55,635 nt of DNA from CAYJAY01 sp964368445 (lineage in GTDB: Bacteria; Bacillota; Clostridia; Oscillospirales; Ruminococcaceae): NCBI GenBank assembly GCA_964368445.1, contig CAYJAY010000014.1:1-55635 (forward strand), given 5' to 3'. Shown here in pieces: positions 8,806-17,267 of the stretch. The translations under genes were made by a program, and so were the position numbers. Position 1 is the stretch's first letter, and every line of letters begins with the position of its first letter. The notes below the pieces were generated by a model, which ran no database searches, was not told where the DNA came from, and worked only from the letters and a program-made list of their open reading frames with translations.

Positions 8806-9564
8806 ATGGATAGTTCTAATTGTAATAAAACGCTACATACTCAACAAGATCAAGCAAAAAAAGTCACTAACGTCATAGAGCTAACCCCGACAAAATGGAA
8901 AGAACTTATGGACGAGGTTTTTTCTCCAATGTTTGAAAAGGATTTGGGGCTAAAATATAAAGGTGGGTATATTTGGGCTGGGGAATGGGAAAACCACAAA
9001 AGAAAAATAATTAAAGTTTTTTTGATTAACAATTCATTTGGGACGCTTCAGTGGGGATGGTGTTTTGACTTTGTTCCAAAAATAAAGGACAGAGGACTGC
9101 AATATTACAGAACCGAAAAGTCTGTTAATATACATCTAATGGAGTACCCATTTGGTTTTTTAGCCGCAAGTAGATACCCCGAAGAAAGAGAAGCCACCAC
9201 ACTACGATCAGTCGAGTCCAACATTACCATAGAACAACTAAAAGACCAACACAGAGAAACATACAGATATTTAAAGGAAAGAATACAAAAATATTTTGAA
9301 AGAACAAAAGAATATTCCGGATTGGTAAAAGAAGTTGATGATAAACTTTCCACGTCCTACTATAAATGGTGTCACGACTTCGACCTGACTGTCGTTAAAA
9401 GTTTTCTGTTAGCTTCAATAGGCGATAAAGATGCTGCTATTAAAACTATTGATTTAATTGATTTTACAAAACAAAAACCGGGTTTGCGACAAAAAATATT
9501 AGATAAATTTGAATTGGCAGAACAAACGTTTCGTGAAAATAAAGAGTTGCTTGATAAAAAATAA
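8806..9564 (+). CDS. Hypothetical protein, 252 aa
   Basis: I do not recognise this protein with certainty. It has no signal peptide or membrane segment and is rich in Lys/Glu, with a Trp-rich stretch near residues 57-90 (GGYIWAGEWEN, LQWGWCFDFVP) and a helical, charged C-terminus. The layout faintly recalls DUF4304-type proteins, but this is a guess. It has a good GAAAGG-type ribosome site. Its N-terminal codon use (many CTA, ATA) is a little unlike neighbours that favour TCG/ACG/CTT codons, which would fit recent acquisition next to the ktrA remnant. Confidence 0.6.
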   Translation: MDSSNCNKTLHTQQDQAKKVTNVIELTPTKWKELMDEVFSPMFEKDLGLKYKGGYIWAGEWENHKRKIIKVFLINNSFGTLQWGWCFDFVPKIKDRGLQYYRTEKSVNIHLMEYPFGFLAASRYPEEREATTLRSVESNITIEQLKDQHRETYRYLKERIQKYFERTKEYSGLVKEVDDKLSTSYYKWCHDFDLTVVKSFLLASIGDKDAAIKTIDLIDFTKQKPGLRQKILDKFELAEQTFRENKELLDKK

Positions 9565-9604
9565 GTTGTAGGATTATTTTATCCGTTGTTTGAAAGGGGA
9601 CAGA

Positions 9605-9877
9605 ATGAAAAAAACAAAAGTCTTTATAATAATGGTGGTCGTTCTTGCCCTTGTCGTGACAATGGGTTTTGTTGACTACATAAGGGTATATCAAGGAAAA
9701 TTCCCTTTGTTTACAATACCTGTAACGGCGGACGACGGCGGTTCGGGGAGCTACTATGGCCTTGGCTATTCAATCGACATAGAGGGTAACTTTATGCCGG
9801 AAGATCCACTTCCCGGAATAAAACATGTCTACTATCATGTTTTTGGAATGCTTGTTAAAGTAATCCATTTTGAATAG
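9605..9877 (+). CDS. Small membrane-anchored protein, 90 aa
   Basis: Starts at ATG 9605, 5 nt after GAAAGGGGA. An N-terminal hydrophobic segment (residues about 4-22, VFIIMVVVLALVVTMGFVDY) is followed by VYQGKFPLFTIP and DDGGSGSYYGLGYSIDIEG. Short proteins of this pattern (FVDY..R, then a GLGY box) occur as uncharacterised, membrane-anchored proteins in Firmicutes. It is probably exposed on the outer face of the membrane. It is 45 nt before the next secreted protein and probably co-transcribed with it. Function unknown. Confidence 0.6.
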   Translation: MKKTKVFIIMVVVLALVVTMGFVDYIRVYQGKFPLFTIPVTADDGGSGSYYGLGYSIDIEGNFMPEDPLPGIKHVYYHVFGMLVKVIHFE

Positions 9878-9921
9878 AACCAAATATTCGATATTTTGTT
9901 GTAAAAAGGAGGGTTTCAGAA

Positions 9922-10812
9922 TTGAAAAAACTAAGTTTTTTTTTGGCTTTAACGTTCGCTGTTTTGTCCCTTTCGCCGATAACCGCACATGCAAACATGG
10001 CGGCTCCGCTTGATTCCGATATTGGGTCTTCGGTAACGTTTGAGAAAAATGATGATATATCTGTTTTGTCCGAAGTTTTGGATATAACGGTTGACGGTGA
10101 CCAAGCGGGTATTGTTGCAACGTATACAATGAAAAACTCGACAAACGAAACCGTTACAACCCCGTCCATGTTTATCTCGCCAAACGTCGAACAAGGCGGG
10201 GTTCAAGTTGTTGTTGACGGAAAAGAGGCAACGTTTCAAGTTGAAAGTTTTAAACTTAATTATGATACCGGAGTTGAAACAAATGACTGGCAATATGCCG
10301 TTCTTTCGGACGACAAAATAGCAAGCGACGACGATACCCAAACGGTTGATACGGTAACTTTTGAATTGAGTTTTGAACCAAACGAACAGTACGATGTTGT
10401 CGTTTCATACAGCTATAGGCTCGGCGGCCGACCCGACATAGATTTCGACGCAAAATACGGCGAGATTAAATATTACCTAACCCCTGCGGCGTCTTGGAAA
10501 GATTTTGAGAACCTCACGATAAATTTATATCTCGACAACGACATGCCGATTTTAGTCGAAAGCGAAACAAATTTGGATTTTGAAAAAGTTTCGTCAAGAA
10601 CCTATCGTTATGTTTCGGACAGTTTGCCGGAACACGATTTAACAATTGTAATCGATCAAAACGATTGGCAATCATTTTGGGCTTTTTTCAGAAATCCCTA
10701 CATGGGAATGGCGTTAATGATGCTGTCGCCGATTCTTATACCGATAGCGTTAATAGCCGCGATTATAATATGGCGAATAGTTAAAAAGAAAAAACAAAAT
10801 AAATTGAAATAA
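9922..10812 (+). CDS. Secreted, C-terminally membrane-anchored protein
   Basis: A 296-residue protein with a clear Sec signal peptide (KKLSFFLALTFAVLSLSP, cleavage near AHA-NMAAP at residue 25), a beta-rich acidic extracellular part with repeated threonines and aspartates, one transmembrane helix (about 262-284, MALMMLSPILIPIALIAAII) and a basic tail KKKKQNKLK. The start is TTG 9922, 8 nt after AAGGAGGG. The pattern resembles DUF4424-type envelope proteins, but I cannot name a family with confidence. It likely works on the outer face of the cytoplasmic membrane. Confidence 0.7.
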   Translation: MKKLSFFLALTFAVLSLSPITAHANMAAPLDSDIGSSVTFEKNDDISVLSEVLDITVDGDQAGIVATYTMKNSTNETVTTPSMFISPNVEQGGVQVVVDGKEATFQVESFKLNYDTGVETNDWQYAVLSDDKIASDDDTQTVDTVTFELSFEPNEQYDVVVSYSYRLGGRPDIDFDAKYGEIKYYLTPAASWKDFENLTINLYLDNDMPILVESETNLDFEKVSSRTYRYVSDSLPEHDLTIVIDQNDWQSFWAFFRNPYMGMALMMLSPILIPIALIAAIIIWRIVKKKKQNKLK

Positions 10813-10832
10813 AAAAAGGAACAGCTCATTTT

Positions 10833-13001
10833 ATGGAGAAAATAATAGCAAGACTTACAGGTGAATTTAAGGTAGTTAAAACACATGCGGAAAACGTTAT
10901 TAAACTTATCGACGAAGGCAACACAATTCCGTTTATCGCACGGTATAGAAAAGAGCAAACCGGTTCGATGGACGACCAACTTTTAAGAGAATTTTCCGAT
11001 AGGCTAACATATTTAAGAAACCTTGAAGCAAGGCGAGAAGAGGTCAAAACCGCCATCGAAGCGCTTGACAAATTAACCGACGAGCTTCGCGAAAAGATAG
11101 ATGCCGCCGAAACACTTTCCGAGATAGAAGACCTCTATCGTCCCTATCGTCCGAAAAGAAGAACAAGGGCTTCAATTGCTAGAGAAAAAGGGCTTGAACC
11201 ACTCGCGCAACTTATCATGCTTCAAGAGAAAGACGGCGAAAGCCCGCTTGTTGCGGCAGAGCGTTTTATCGATGAAGAAAAAGGTGTTAAAACCGCCGCC
11301 GATGCGCTAGCCGGAGCGCGCGACATTATTGCGGAAGACATATCGGACGACGCCGAGATAAGAAAACAGCTACGCCGTTTCATATTCATGAAAGGTGCGA
11401 TAAATTCGGTTGCTTCAAAGGAAGATGACAGCGTATATCGTAACTACTATGAATACAGCGAACCTGTCAATAAAATTCAAAGCCACAGAATTCTTGCTAT
11501 TAACAGGGGTGAAAAAGAAGAATTTCTTAAAGTTTCGGTCGAGATAAACAAGGTCGAGGCGATAGAGATTATAAACGGATTTGTTATAAAAGGCGAGGGA
11601 GAAGCGACAGAACAGGTTCGCGAAGCGGCCTCGGATAGTTTCGAGCGACTTATATTCCCGTCGGTTGAACGCGAGATTAGAAACCAGTTAACAGAAAACG
11701 CAAACGAACAGGCTATTAAAACGTTTTCTATTAACCTTAAACCGCTTTTGCTTCAGCCTCCCGTTAAAAATAAAATAACGTTGGGGCTTGACCCTGCATA
11801 CAGAACCGGTTGCAAACTTGCGGTGGTGGACGGCACAGGAAAGGTGCTTGAAACAAACGTAATATACCCGACCCCTCCCCACAATAAAATTGAGGAAGCA
11901 ACAAAAAAAGTTAACGCTTTGATAAAAAAATATGACATCGAGGTTGTGTCGATAGGAAACGGAACGGCTTCACGTGAATCGGAACAGTTTATAGCCGACC
12001 TTATTAAAGGAACGAATATAAGTTATATGATTGTGAGCGAGGCGGGGGCTTCGGTCTATTCCGCTTCAAAGCTTGCGGCATCAGAGTTCCCCGATTTCGA
12101 CGTATCGTTAAGAAGCGCCGTGTCTATTGCAAGGCGGCTTCAAGATCCGCTGGCGGAACTTGTCAAGATAGACCCAAAAAGCATAGGTGTCGGACAATAT
12201 CAACACGATATGCCAGCAGCACAGCTTGATGGGGCGCTAATTGGTGTTGTTGAAGACTGCGTTAACGCGGTGGGTGTCGACCTAAACACGGCTTCCGCTT
12301 CACTTCTTGGAAGAGTTTCCGGAATAAATTCCGGCATAGCAAAAAACATCGTTGTGTATCGCGAGGAAAACGGAGCGTTTGGCGAAAGAAAACAACTTTT
12401 GAAAGTTCCAAAACTTGGAGCAAAGGCGTTTGAACAGTGTGCAGGATTTTTGAGAGTTGCCGAGAGCAAAAACATTCTTGACAATACAGGGGTTCACCCT
12501 GAAAGTTACGACGCTACAAAGAAACTTTTGCTAAGCACAGGATACACTCTCGAGGACGTAGCGAAAGGCGAGATTTCAAAACTTTCGGAAAAGGTTGCCG
12601 AACAGGGCGAAAAGAAGGTTGCCGAGACGTGTGGAGTTGGCGTTGAAACACTTCGTGATATAGTTAAGGAACTGCTTAAACCGGGAAGGGACCCGCGCGA
12701 CGAGCTTCCTCCGCCGTTGCTTCGCAGCGACGTTTTAACGATGGACGACCTGTCGGCTGGCATGGAACTCATGGGAACGGTTAGAAACGTCGTCGATTTC
12801 GGCGCATTTGTTGATATCGGAGTGCACGAAGATGGACTTGTTCACATAAGCCAAATCTGCGACAGATTTATTAAACACCCCTCCGAGGTCGTCAAGACGG
12901 GGGATGTTGTAAAAGTTTATGTTATAAGCGTCGAGAAAGCGAAAAACAGGATATCGCTTACTATGAAGAAACCAAAGGAACAGACGACGGCAGGGAAGTA
13001 G
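10833..13001 (+). CDS. tex: Tex RNA-binding transcription accessory protein
   Basis: A 722-residue full-length Tex protein. The helical N-terminus includes YRPKRRTRASIAREKGL; a YqgF-like RNase H fold starts near residue 316 (LGLDPAYRTGCKLAVVDG); a helix-hairpin-helix region follows (VGVDLNTASASLLGRVSGI); the S1 domain is at about 641-715 (GTVRNVVDFGAFVDIGVHEDGLVHIS). Tex binds nucleic acids and influences transcription, and is known from Bordetella and Pseudomonas; its exact role is unsettled. It is a stand-alone gene here, 20 nt after the secreted protein. Confidence 0.95.
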   Translation: MEKIIARLTGEFKVVKTHAENVIKLIDEGNTIPFIARYRKEQTGSMDDQLLREFSDRLTYLRNLEARREEVKTAIEALDKLTDELREKIDAAETLSEIEDLYRPYRPKRRTRASIAREKGLEPLAQLIMLQEKDGESPLVAAERFIDEEKGVKTAADALAGARDIIAEDISDDAEIRKQLRRFIFMKGAINSVASKEDDSVYRNYYEYSEPVNKIQSHRILAINRGEKEEFLKVSVEINKVEAIEIINGFVIKGEGEATEQVREAASDSFERLIFPSVEREIRNQLTENANEQAIKTFSINLKPLLLQPPVKNKITLGLDPAYRTGCKLAVVDGTGKVLETNVIYPTPPHNKIEEATKKVNALIKKYDIEVVSIGNGTASRESEQFIADLIKGTNISYMIVSEAGASVYSASKLAASEFPDFDVSLRSAVSIARRLQDPLAELVKIDPKSIGVGQYQHDMPAAQLDGALIGVVEDCVNAVGVDLNTASASLLGRVSGINSGIAKNIVVYREENGAFGERKQLLKVPKLGAKAFEQCAGFLRVAESKNILDNTGVHPESYDATKKLLLSTGYTLEDVAKGEISKLSEKVAEQGEKKVAETCGVGVETLRDIVKELLKPGRDPRDELPPPLLRSDVLTMDDLSAGMELMGTVRNVVDFGAFVDIGVHEDGLVHISQICDRFIKHPSEVVKTGDVVKVYVISVEKAKNRISLTMKKPKEQTTAGK

Positions 13002-13106
13002 GGGGATTTCGATCTGCTGGGGACAAAGCAATCTCTTATATAAAATGACGAACTGATATACTTAGATATTATATACCCATCACAAACGAAAAGGAGATTT
13101 TCGCAC

Positions 13107-14993
13107 ATGAAAGGATATATGAACAAGATAGCTCTTGTGGATCTTTCGACCCAGCTTGTATTTGATTACTTTGTTTCAGACAAAGACCGAAAACTCTTTT
13201 TAGGAGGCAAAAGCCTTGCGGCAAAGATTATCTATGATAATATAAAAGGTAAGATAGACCCGTTTTCGGCTGAAAACCTTGTAGTTATTACAACATCTCC
13301 TTTGACAGGGTCGACAGCACCTTGTTCCTCGCGGTTTAATGTCTCGACAATCTCTCCATTAACCGGCCTTTTGACATCTAGCAACTGTGGCGGAAACTTT
13401 GGGATATTTCTTAAAAAAGCCGGGTTTGACGGTCTTGTTATAAAAGGCAAAGCGCAAAGCCCGGTTTTGCTTGAGGTTACAAACGACACAATTACGTTTA
13501 AAGATGCCTTGAACCTTTGGGGCAAAAAAACGGGCGAAACAGAACAACTTATAGGCGGAAAAAATAATGGGAAGTTTGTTATTGGACCTGCCGGGGAAAA
13601 CCTTGTGTTGTATGCAGGGGTTTTTTCCAACGAACGAGCCGCCGGACGGGGCGGTGTCGGCGCAGTTTTCGGAAGTAAAAACCTTAAAGGACTTGTTGCC
13701 GAAGGAACAAATTCTTTTGCTTTTTATGATAAAGAAAAGTTTAAAAAGTTAAACAAAAAATGGATTTCAATTCTTAAAAAACATCCGCTGACGGGAGGAC
13801 AGCTTCCGACCTATGGAACGGCGGGGCTTGTTACCCCGATGAATTTCAGAAACCTTCTCGCGACTAAAAACTACAAATACGGAAGTTATGATAAGTTTGA
13901 AGATATAAGTGGCGAGACACTTACAGAAAAACATCTTGTCAAAAATAAAGGGTGTATGTCGTGTCCAATCCATTGTGCAAGGGTGGTTACGGTGCACGGA
14001 AAACAGGTCAAAGGTCCCGAAGTCGAGACCATAACCCTTTTTGGCAGTAACATGTTAAACAACAACATGAAAGCAATTCTCCATATAAACCATCTTGCGG
14101 ATGAATATGGACTTGACACGATAAGCATGGGGTCGACAATTGCGTTTGCAATGGAGCTTAACGAGAAAGGTCTTTGGAACTCGGGGTTAAGCTTTGGCGA
14201 CATGACCAACATCGAGAAGACAATTGAAGATATCGCATATCGAAGAGGTAATGGCGACCTTTTGGCGGACGGCTCAAAGCGTCTTGCGGAAAAGTTTGGA
14301 GGCAAGGAATACGCGATTAACGTCAAGGGGATGGAACTTGCGGCGTATGAACCGCGAGGAGCGCAAGGCATGGGCTTAAGCTATGCAACAGCCAACAGGG
14401 GCGGTTGTCATCTCAACGGCGGGTATATGGTTGTGCTTGAGGGGTTGGGGCTTGATATTTCAGGCAAAACCACCAAAGGCAAGGCGGCGTTTTCGATATT
14501 TTTTCAAGATCTTATGGAAGCGGTGTCGTCGGGGGGAAGCTGTCTATTCACAACATACGCGGTTCTTCCGGGATATTTGATTTCAAATCCAAATGCTTTT
14601 ATCTCGAAAACTGTCAACAAAGTTGCGCCGTTTTTTGGCGGGGTCATAGCGCTTGCTCATAAATTTCCGTGGATATTGTCGCTTAATATTCCGGCGATGA
14701 TTCCACATTCGGCTATGATTAACCATCTAACAGGAATGAAAATGACGATAGGTTCGCTCAAGAAAACCGGCGAAAGAGGGTATAACCTTGAGAGGGTTAT
14801 AAACCTACGGCTTGGCATGACAGGGGAGCAGGACAAGTTGCCAAAGCGTTTGATTAAAGATCTTCAAAGACAAGACGATAAATCGAGCGTGGTAAAGCTT
14901 TCTGAAATGCTTCCACAATACTATTCTATAAGGGGTTGGGACAAAAACGGGGTTCCAACACAAAAAACTCTTAAAAAGTTGGGGATAGAATGA
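13107..14993 (+). CDS. aor: Tungsten-type aldehyde:ferredoxin oxidoreductase
   Basis: A 628-residue enzyme of the AOR family, which interconverts carboxylic acids and aldehydes with ferredoxin using a bis-pyranopterin tungsten cofactor and a 4Fe-4S cluster. Pterin-binding landmarks are GGKSLAAKIIYDN near 33, GPAGEN near 156 and AAGRGGVGAVFGSKNLKG near 178. Cluster ligands are C-M-S-C-P-I-H-C near 281-288 and a later Cys in GGSCLFTTY near 477. The ATG at 13107 lies 10 nt after AAGGAGA. The stop overlaps the start of moaD (ATGA), and an iron-type alcohol dehydrogenase follows, giving an acid to aldehyde to alcohol path. The true substrate is not visible. Confidence 0.92.
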   Translation: MKGYMNKIALVDLSTQLVFDYFVSDKDRKLFLGGKSLAAKIIYDNIKGKIDPFSAENLVVITTSPLTGSTAPCSSRFNVSTISPLTGLLTSSNCGGNFGIFLKKAGFDGLVIKGKAQSPVLLEVTNDTITFKDALNLWGKKTGETEQLIGGKNNGKFVIGPAGENLVLYAGVFSNERAAGRGGVGAVFGSKNLKGLVAEGTNSFAFYDKEKFKKLNKKWISILKKHPLTGGQLPTYGTAGLVTPMNFRNLLATKNYKYGSYDKFEDISGETLTEKHLVKNKGCMSCPIHCARVVTVHGKQVKGPEVETITLFGSNMLNNNMKAILHINHLADEYGLDTISMGSTIAFAMELNEKGLWNSGLSFGDMTNIEKTIEDIAYRRGNGDLLADGSKRLAEKFGGKEYAINVKGMELAAYEPRGAQGMGLSYATANRGGCHLNGGYMVVLEGLGLDISGKTTKGKAAFSIFFQDLMEAVSSGGSCLFTTYAVLPGYLISNPNAFISKTVNKVAPFFGGVIALAHKFPWILSLNIPAMIPHSAMINHLTGMKMTIGSLKKTGERGYNLERVINLRLGMTGEQDKLPKRLIKDLQRQDDKSSVVKLSEMLPQYYSIRGWDKNGVPTQKTLKKLGIE

Positions 14994-15238
14994 TAAACAT
15001 TAAGTTTTATGGTTTGATACGAGAACAACTTAAAATCAAAGAGATGCAAAGCGAAGCGACTAACCTCAATGAACTTTTTTTAGAGATATCAGAAAAAACA
15101 GGGCTGATGACGTCGAAAGAGTTGAAACAATCCATCATATTTATAGACAAAAAACCGCTCACAGAGTTTGGAGGCTTTAAGAAAAAACTTAATCAAGACT
15201 GTGAAATTGCGTTGTTGTCTCCGGCGAGCGGAGGGTGA
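14990..15238 (+). CDS. moaD: MoaD/ThiS-family sulfur carrier
   Basis: An 82-residue ubiquitin-like protein ending in ASGG; the terminal Gly-Gly becomes the thiocarboxylate that donates sulfur to molybdopterin. It overlaps the end of aor by 4 nt, so the two are co-translated. AOR operons often carry a dedicated MoaD. No moaE, moeB or moaA is in the window, so the rest of pterin synthesis must be elsewhere. It could also serve another sulfur carrier role, but the aor context makes pterin synthesis the best reading. Confidence 0.85.
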   Translation: MINIKFYGLIREQLKIKEMQSEATNLNELFLEISEKTGLMTSKELKQSIIFIDKKPLTEFGGFKKKLNQDCEIALLSPASGG

Positions 15239-15242
15239 ATTA

Positions 15243-15268
15243 AATGAGGAATGAGGAATTAGGAATGA
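15243..15268 (+). repeat. AATTAGGAATG repeat without hairpin, copy 2
   Basis: ATGAGGAATGAGGAATTAGG followed by AATGAAT. It is the same GGAAT unit run as at 6503 and 21409, but without the hairpin, and it sits at the very start of the dehydrogenase gene, supplying its first codons or its ribosome site. Confidence 0.65.
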
Positions 15269-16473
15269 ATAATTTTACAAAATGTTACGCAAGAACATTT
15301 CAATTCGTGTTAAAAATTGGTGCATATTTTCTTCCGTGGCGAGTGCCACAGGTTTTTTCGGGAGAAAACTGTGTCGGGGAATTTGTTGACAAGATACAAA
15401 ATCTCGGACATAAAAATCTTTTGCTGGTAAGTGATCAAACAATTACAAAATTAGGTTTGTATAATGAAATTGTTGAAAAACTAAAGGTTAAAAATATTAA
15501 TGTTTTTATATATGATAAAACCGTTCCAAACCCCACAGTTAAAAATGTCGAGGACGCACTTTTGATATATAAAAGTAATGCGTGTAGCGGCATCATTGGA
15601 TTTGGCGGCGGAAGTTCGATAGACTGTGCAAAGGTTGTTGGCGCAAGGGTTGCGCGGCCTTCAAAATCAATCGTTAAGATGAAAGGGCTTTTTAAAGTTC
15701 TTAAACGTCTCCCGGACGTTTTCGCCGTGCCTACAACGGCGGGAACCGGTAGCGAAACCACCGTTGCGGCGGTAGTAGTAGACGACGAAACACGTAACAA
15801 GTTTGCGATTAACGACATTCCTATAATACCGCGATATGCGCTTTTAGACCCCAAGATAACGGTTGGACTGCCTAAAATAATTACCGCGACGACAGGAATG
15901 GATGCGCTTACACATGCCGTTGAAGCGTACATAGGCAACAGCAACACTTCAAAAACCGAGCAATATGCCGTGGAAGCAACTAAACTTATATTCGATAATC
16001 TTAAAAAAGTGTTTGACACGCCAAACGATATCGAGGCGAGAAAAAACATGTTGACAGCTTCCTTTTGTGGAGGGGCGGCATTTACGAGGGGATATGTCGG
16101 AAACATCCATGCGGTATCCCATGCGCTAAGCGGAAAATACGGAACTCCGCACGGGCTTGCAAACGCCGTAGCGCTTCCTGTTGTGCTTGAATATTATGGA
16201 GAAGCGGTGTATAAAAAACTAGCGAGTTTGTCCGACCGAGCCGGTCTTTATGACAAGAACTTAAGCGATAAGCAAAAAGCGGAAAGATTTATATCAGATG
16301 TTAAAGAGATGAATAGCTATTTTGGTATTCCATCAATGATTGAAGATATAAAAAGCGAAGATATTTCGTCTCTTGTCGAGCATGCATACAAAGAAGCTGT
16401 TCCGCTTTACCCTGTACCGAAACTTTTAGACCGAAATGATGTTGAAAAGATATATAAATTATTATCAAATTGA
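15244..16473 (+). CDS. Iron-containing alcohol dehydrogenase
   Basis: A 409-residue (or 402 from ATG 15265) group III, iron-type, NAD(P)-dependent alcohol dehydrogenase. The nucleotide loop GFGGGSSIDCAKVVGA is near residue 119; metal ligands lie in TTGMDALTHAVEAY (Asp and His) and GNIHAVSHALSGKYGTPHGLANA (two His). It reduces aldehydes to alcohols or the reverse. Position after aor and moaD suggests it handles the aldehyde made by AOR. Start choice is open: ATG 15244 has GGAGGG 8 nt upstream, inside the end of moaD, but residues 1-7 (MRNEELG) come from a dispersed repeat; MNNFTK at 15265 is the alternative. Confidence 0.9.
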   Translation: MRNEELGMNNFTKCYARTFQFVLKIGAYFLPWRVPQVFSGENCVGEFVDKIQNLGHKNLLLVSDQTITKLGLYNEIVEKLKVKNINVFIYDKTVPNPTVKNVEDALLIYKSNACSGIIGFGGGSSIDCAKVVGARVARPSKSIVKMKGLFKVLKRLPDVFAVPTTAGTGSETTVAAVVVDDETRNKFAINDIPIIPRYALLDPKITVGLPKIITATTGMDALTHAVEAYIGNSNTSKTEQYAVEATKLIFDNLKKVFDTPNDIEARKNMLTASFCGGAAFTRGYVGNIHAVSHALSGKYGTPHGLANAVALPVVLEYYGEAVYKKLASLSDRAGLYDKNLSDKQKAERFISDVKEMNSYFGIPSMIEDIKSEDISSLVEHAYKEAVPLYPVPKLLDRNDVEKIYKLLSN

Positions 16474-16502
16474 AAACTAACAAAGATTTCGACGTTATAT
16501 TA

Positions 16503-16532
16503 TTGACTTTTTAACATAAAACAAGGTACAAT
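16503..16532 (+). promoter_or_regulatory. Promoter for the DUF1292 gene
   Basis: TTGACT at 16503-16508, an 18-nt spacer and TACAAT at 16527-16532; start codon 36 nt downstream. Confidence 0.7.
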
Positions 16533-16567
16533 ATATGTAACGAAAATAAAGAACAGGATATAATGAT

Positions 16568-16903
16568 ATGAATAAAGAAATTGAGAACACAAACGACGAA
16601 GCAATGGAAGAGGATATGCAAGCCGATTTAATAGTGTTAACCGACGAAGAGGGAAACGAACATCAATTTGAACTTGTCGATACCATCGAACATGGCGGCG
16701 AAACTTATGTGGCGTTGTTTGCTGACCTTCCTCCTGAAGAGATGTTGGAAGACGACGGAAACCTTGTAATAATGAAGATTGTTGCGGAAGAAGGCGGCGA
16801 GGAAATTCTTGAACTTATTGAAGACGACGAAGAGTTTGAAGAGATAAGCGAGATATTTATGGAACGTCTTTCGGATTTATTTGAATTTGATGACGAAGAA
16901 TAA
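16568..16903 (+). CDS. DUF1292 domain protein
   Basis: A 111-residue, very acidic protein. The core ADLIVLTDEEGNEHQFELVDTIEHGGETYVAL is the DUF1292 (YrzB-like) signature, followed by an acidic tail ending DLFEFDDEE. Family members are short cytosolic Firmicutes proteins of unknown function. Here it is monocistronic with its own promoter, and 6S RNA follows at once. Confidence 0.85.
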   Translation: MNKEIENTNDEAMEEDMQADLIVLTDEEGNEHQFELVDTIEHGGETYVALFADLPPEEMLEDDGNLVIMKIVAEEGGEEILELIEDDEEFEEISEIFMERLSDLFEFDDEE

Positions 16904-16930
16904 AAAAACATAAAAAGCATAAAATGATAA

Positions 16931-17116
16931 TAGCCCTGCTTTGTTCGATATGTTGCAACTATTTTTAATCCTACAAGATTAGAATAGGGAGTATTTCTCC
17001 ATTGGTGGACTGCAGACCTCCCCACGGGAAGAAGGGAGCGAGAAACCACTGGGAAAGCGTACCCACCGTCATTGAAGGACGGGTTCTAAACCGGTTGCAG
17101 ACGGCAAGGCGGGGAT
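16931..17116 (+). ncRNA. ssrS: 6S RNA
   Basis: A GC-rich island of about 186 nt in AT-rich DNA that folds as one long rod. The ends pair over 10 bp (CCCTGCTTTG near 16934 with CAAGGCGGGG ending at 17114), inner segments pair (CCATTGGTGG with AACCACTGG; CTCCC with GGGAG), and a U-rich stretch follows. 6S RNA mimics an open promoter and sequesters sigma-A RNA polymerase in stationary phase. Position just upstream of tcdA matches, as I recall, the B. subtilis 6S-1 gene next to the tcdA homologue yrvM. The ends are approximate. Confidence 0.8.
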
Positions 17117-17267
17117 ATTTGTTTTTTAAATGATTAACCCTTAGTTTTGTGTTATGTGCAAAATTGAGGGTGTTTATTTTTTTATTATAAATGTCAAATG
17201 ATTTGCGTTTGTTTTTAAAACAGCATAGATAATAAATATAAAATATTTATAAGGACAACTGTAATTA

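Noticed and set aside
8806..9564. Calling the 252-residue protein a DUF4304 member
   Set aside because: The resemblance is vague and I cannot point to conserved residues; it is left as hypothetical.
15435..16106. Minus-strand frame of about 223 codons inside the alcohol dehydrogenase
   Set aside because: The plus-strand frame has all dehydrogenase motifs; the opposite frame is a shadow with a low-complexity composition.
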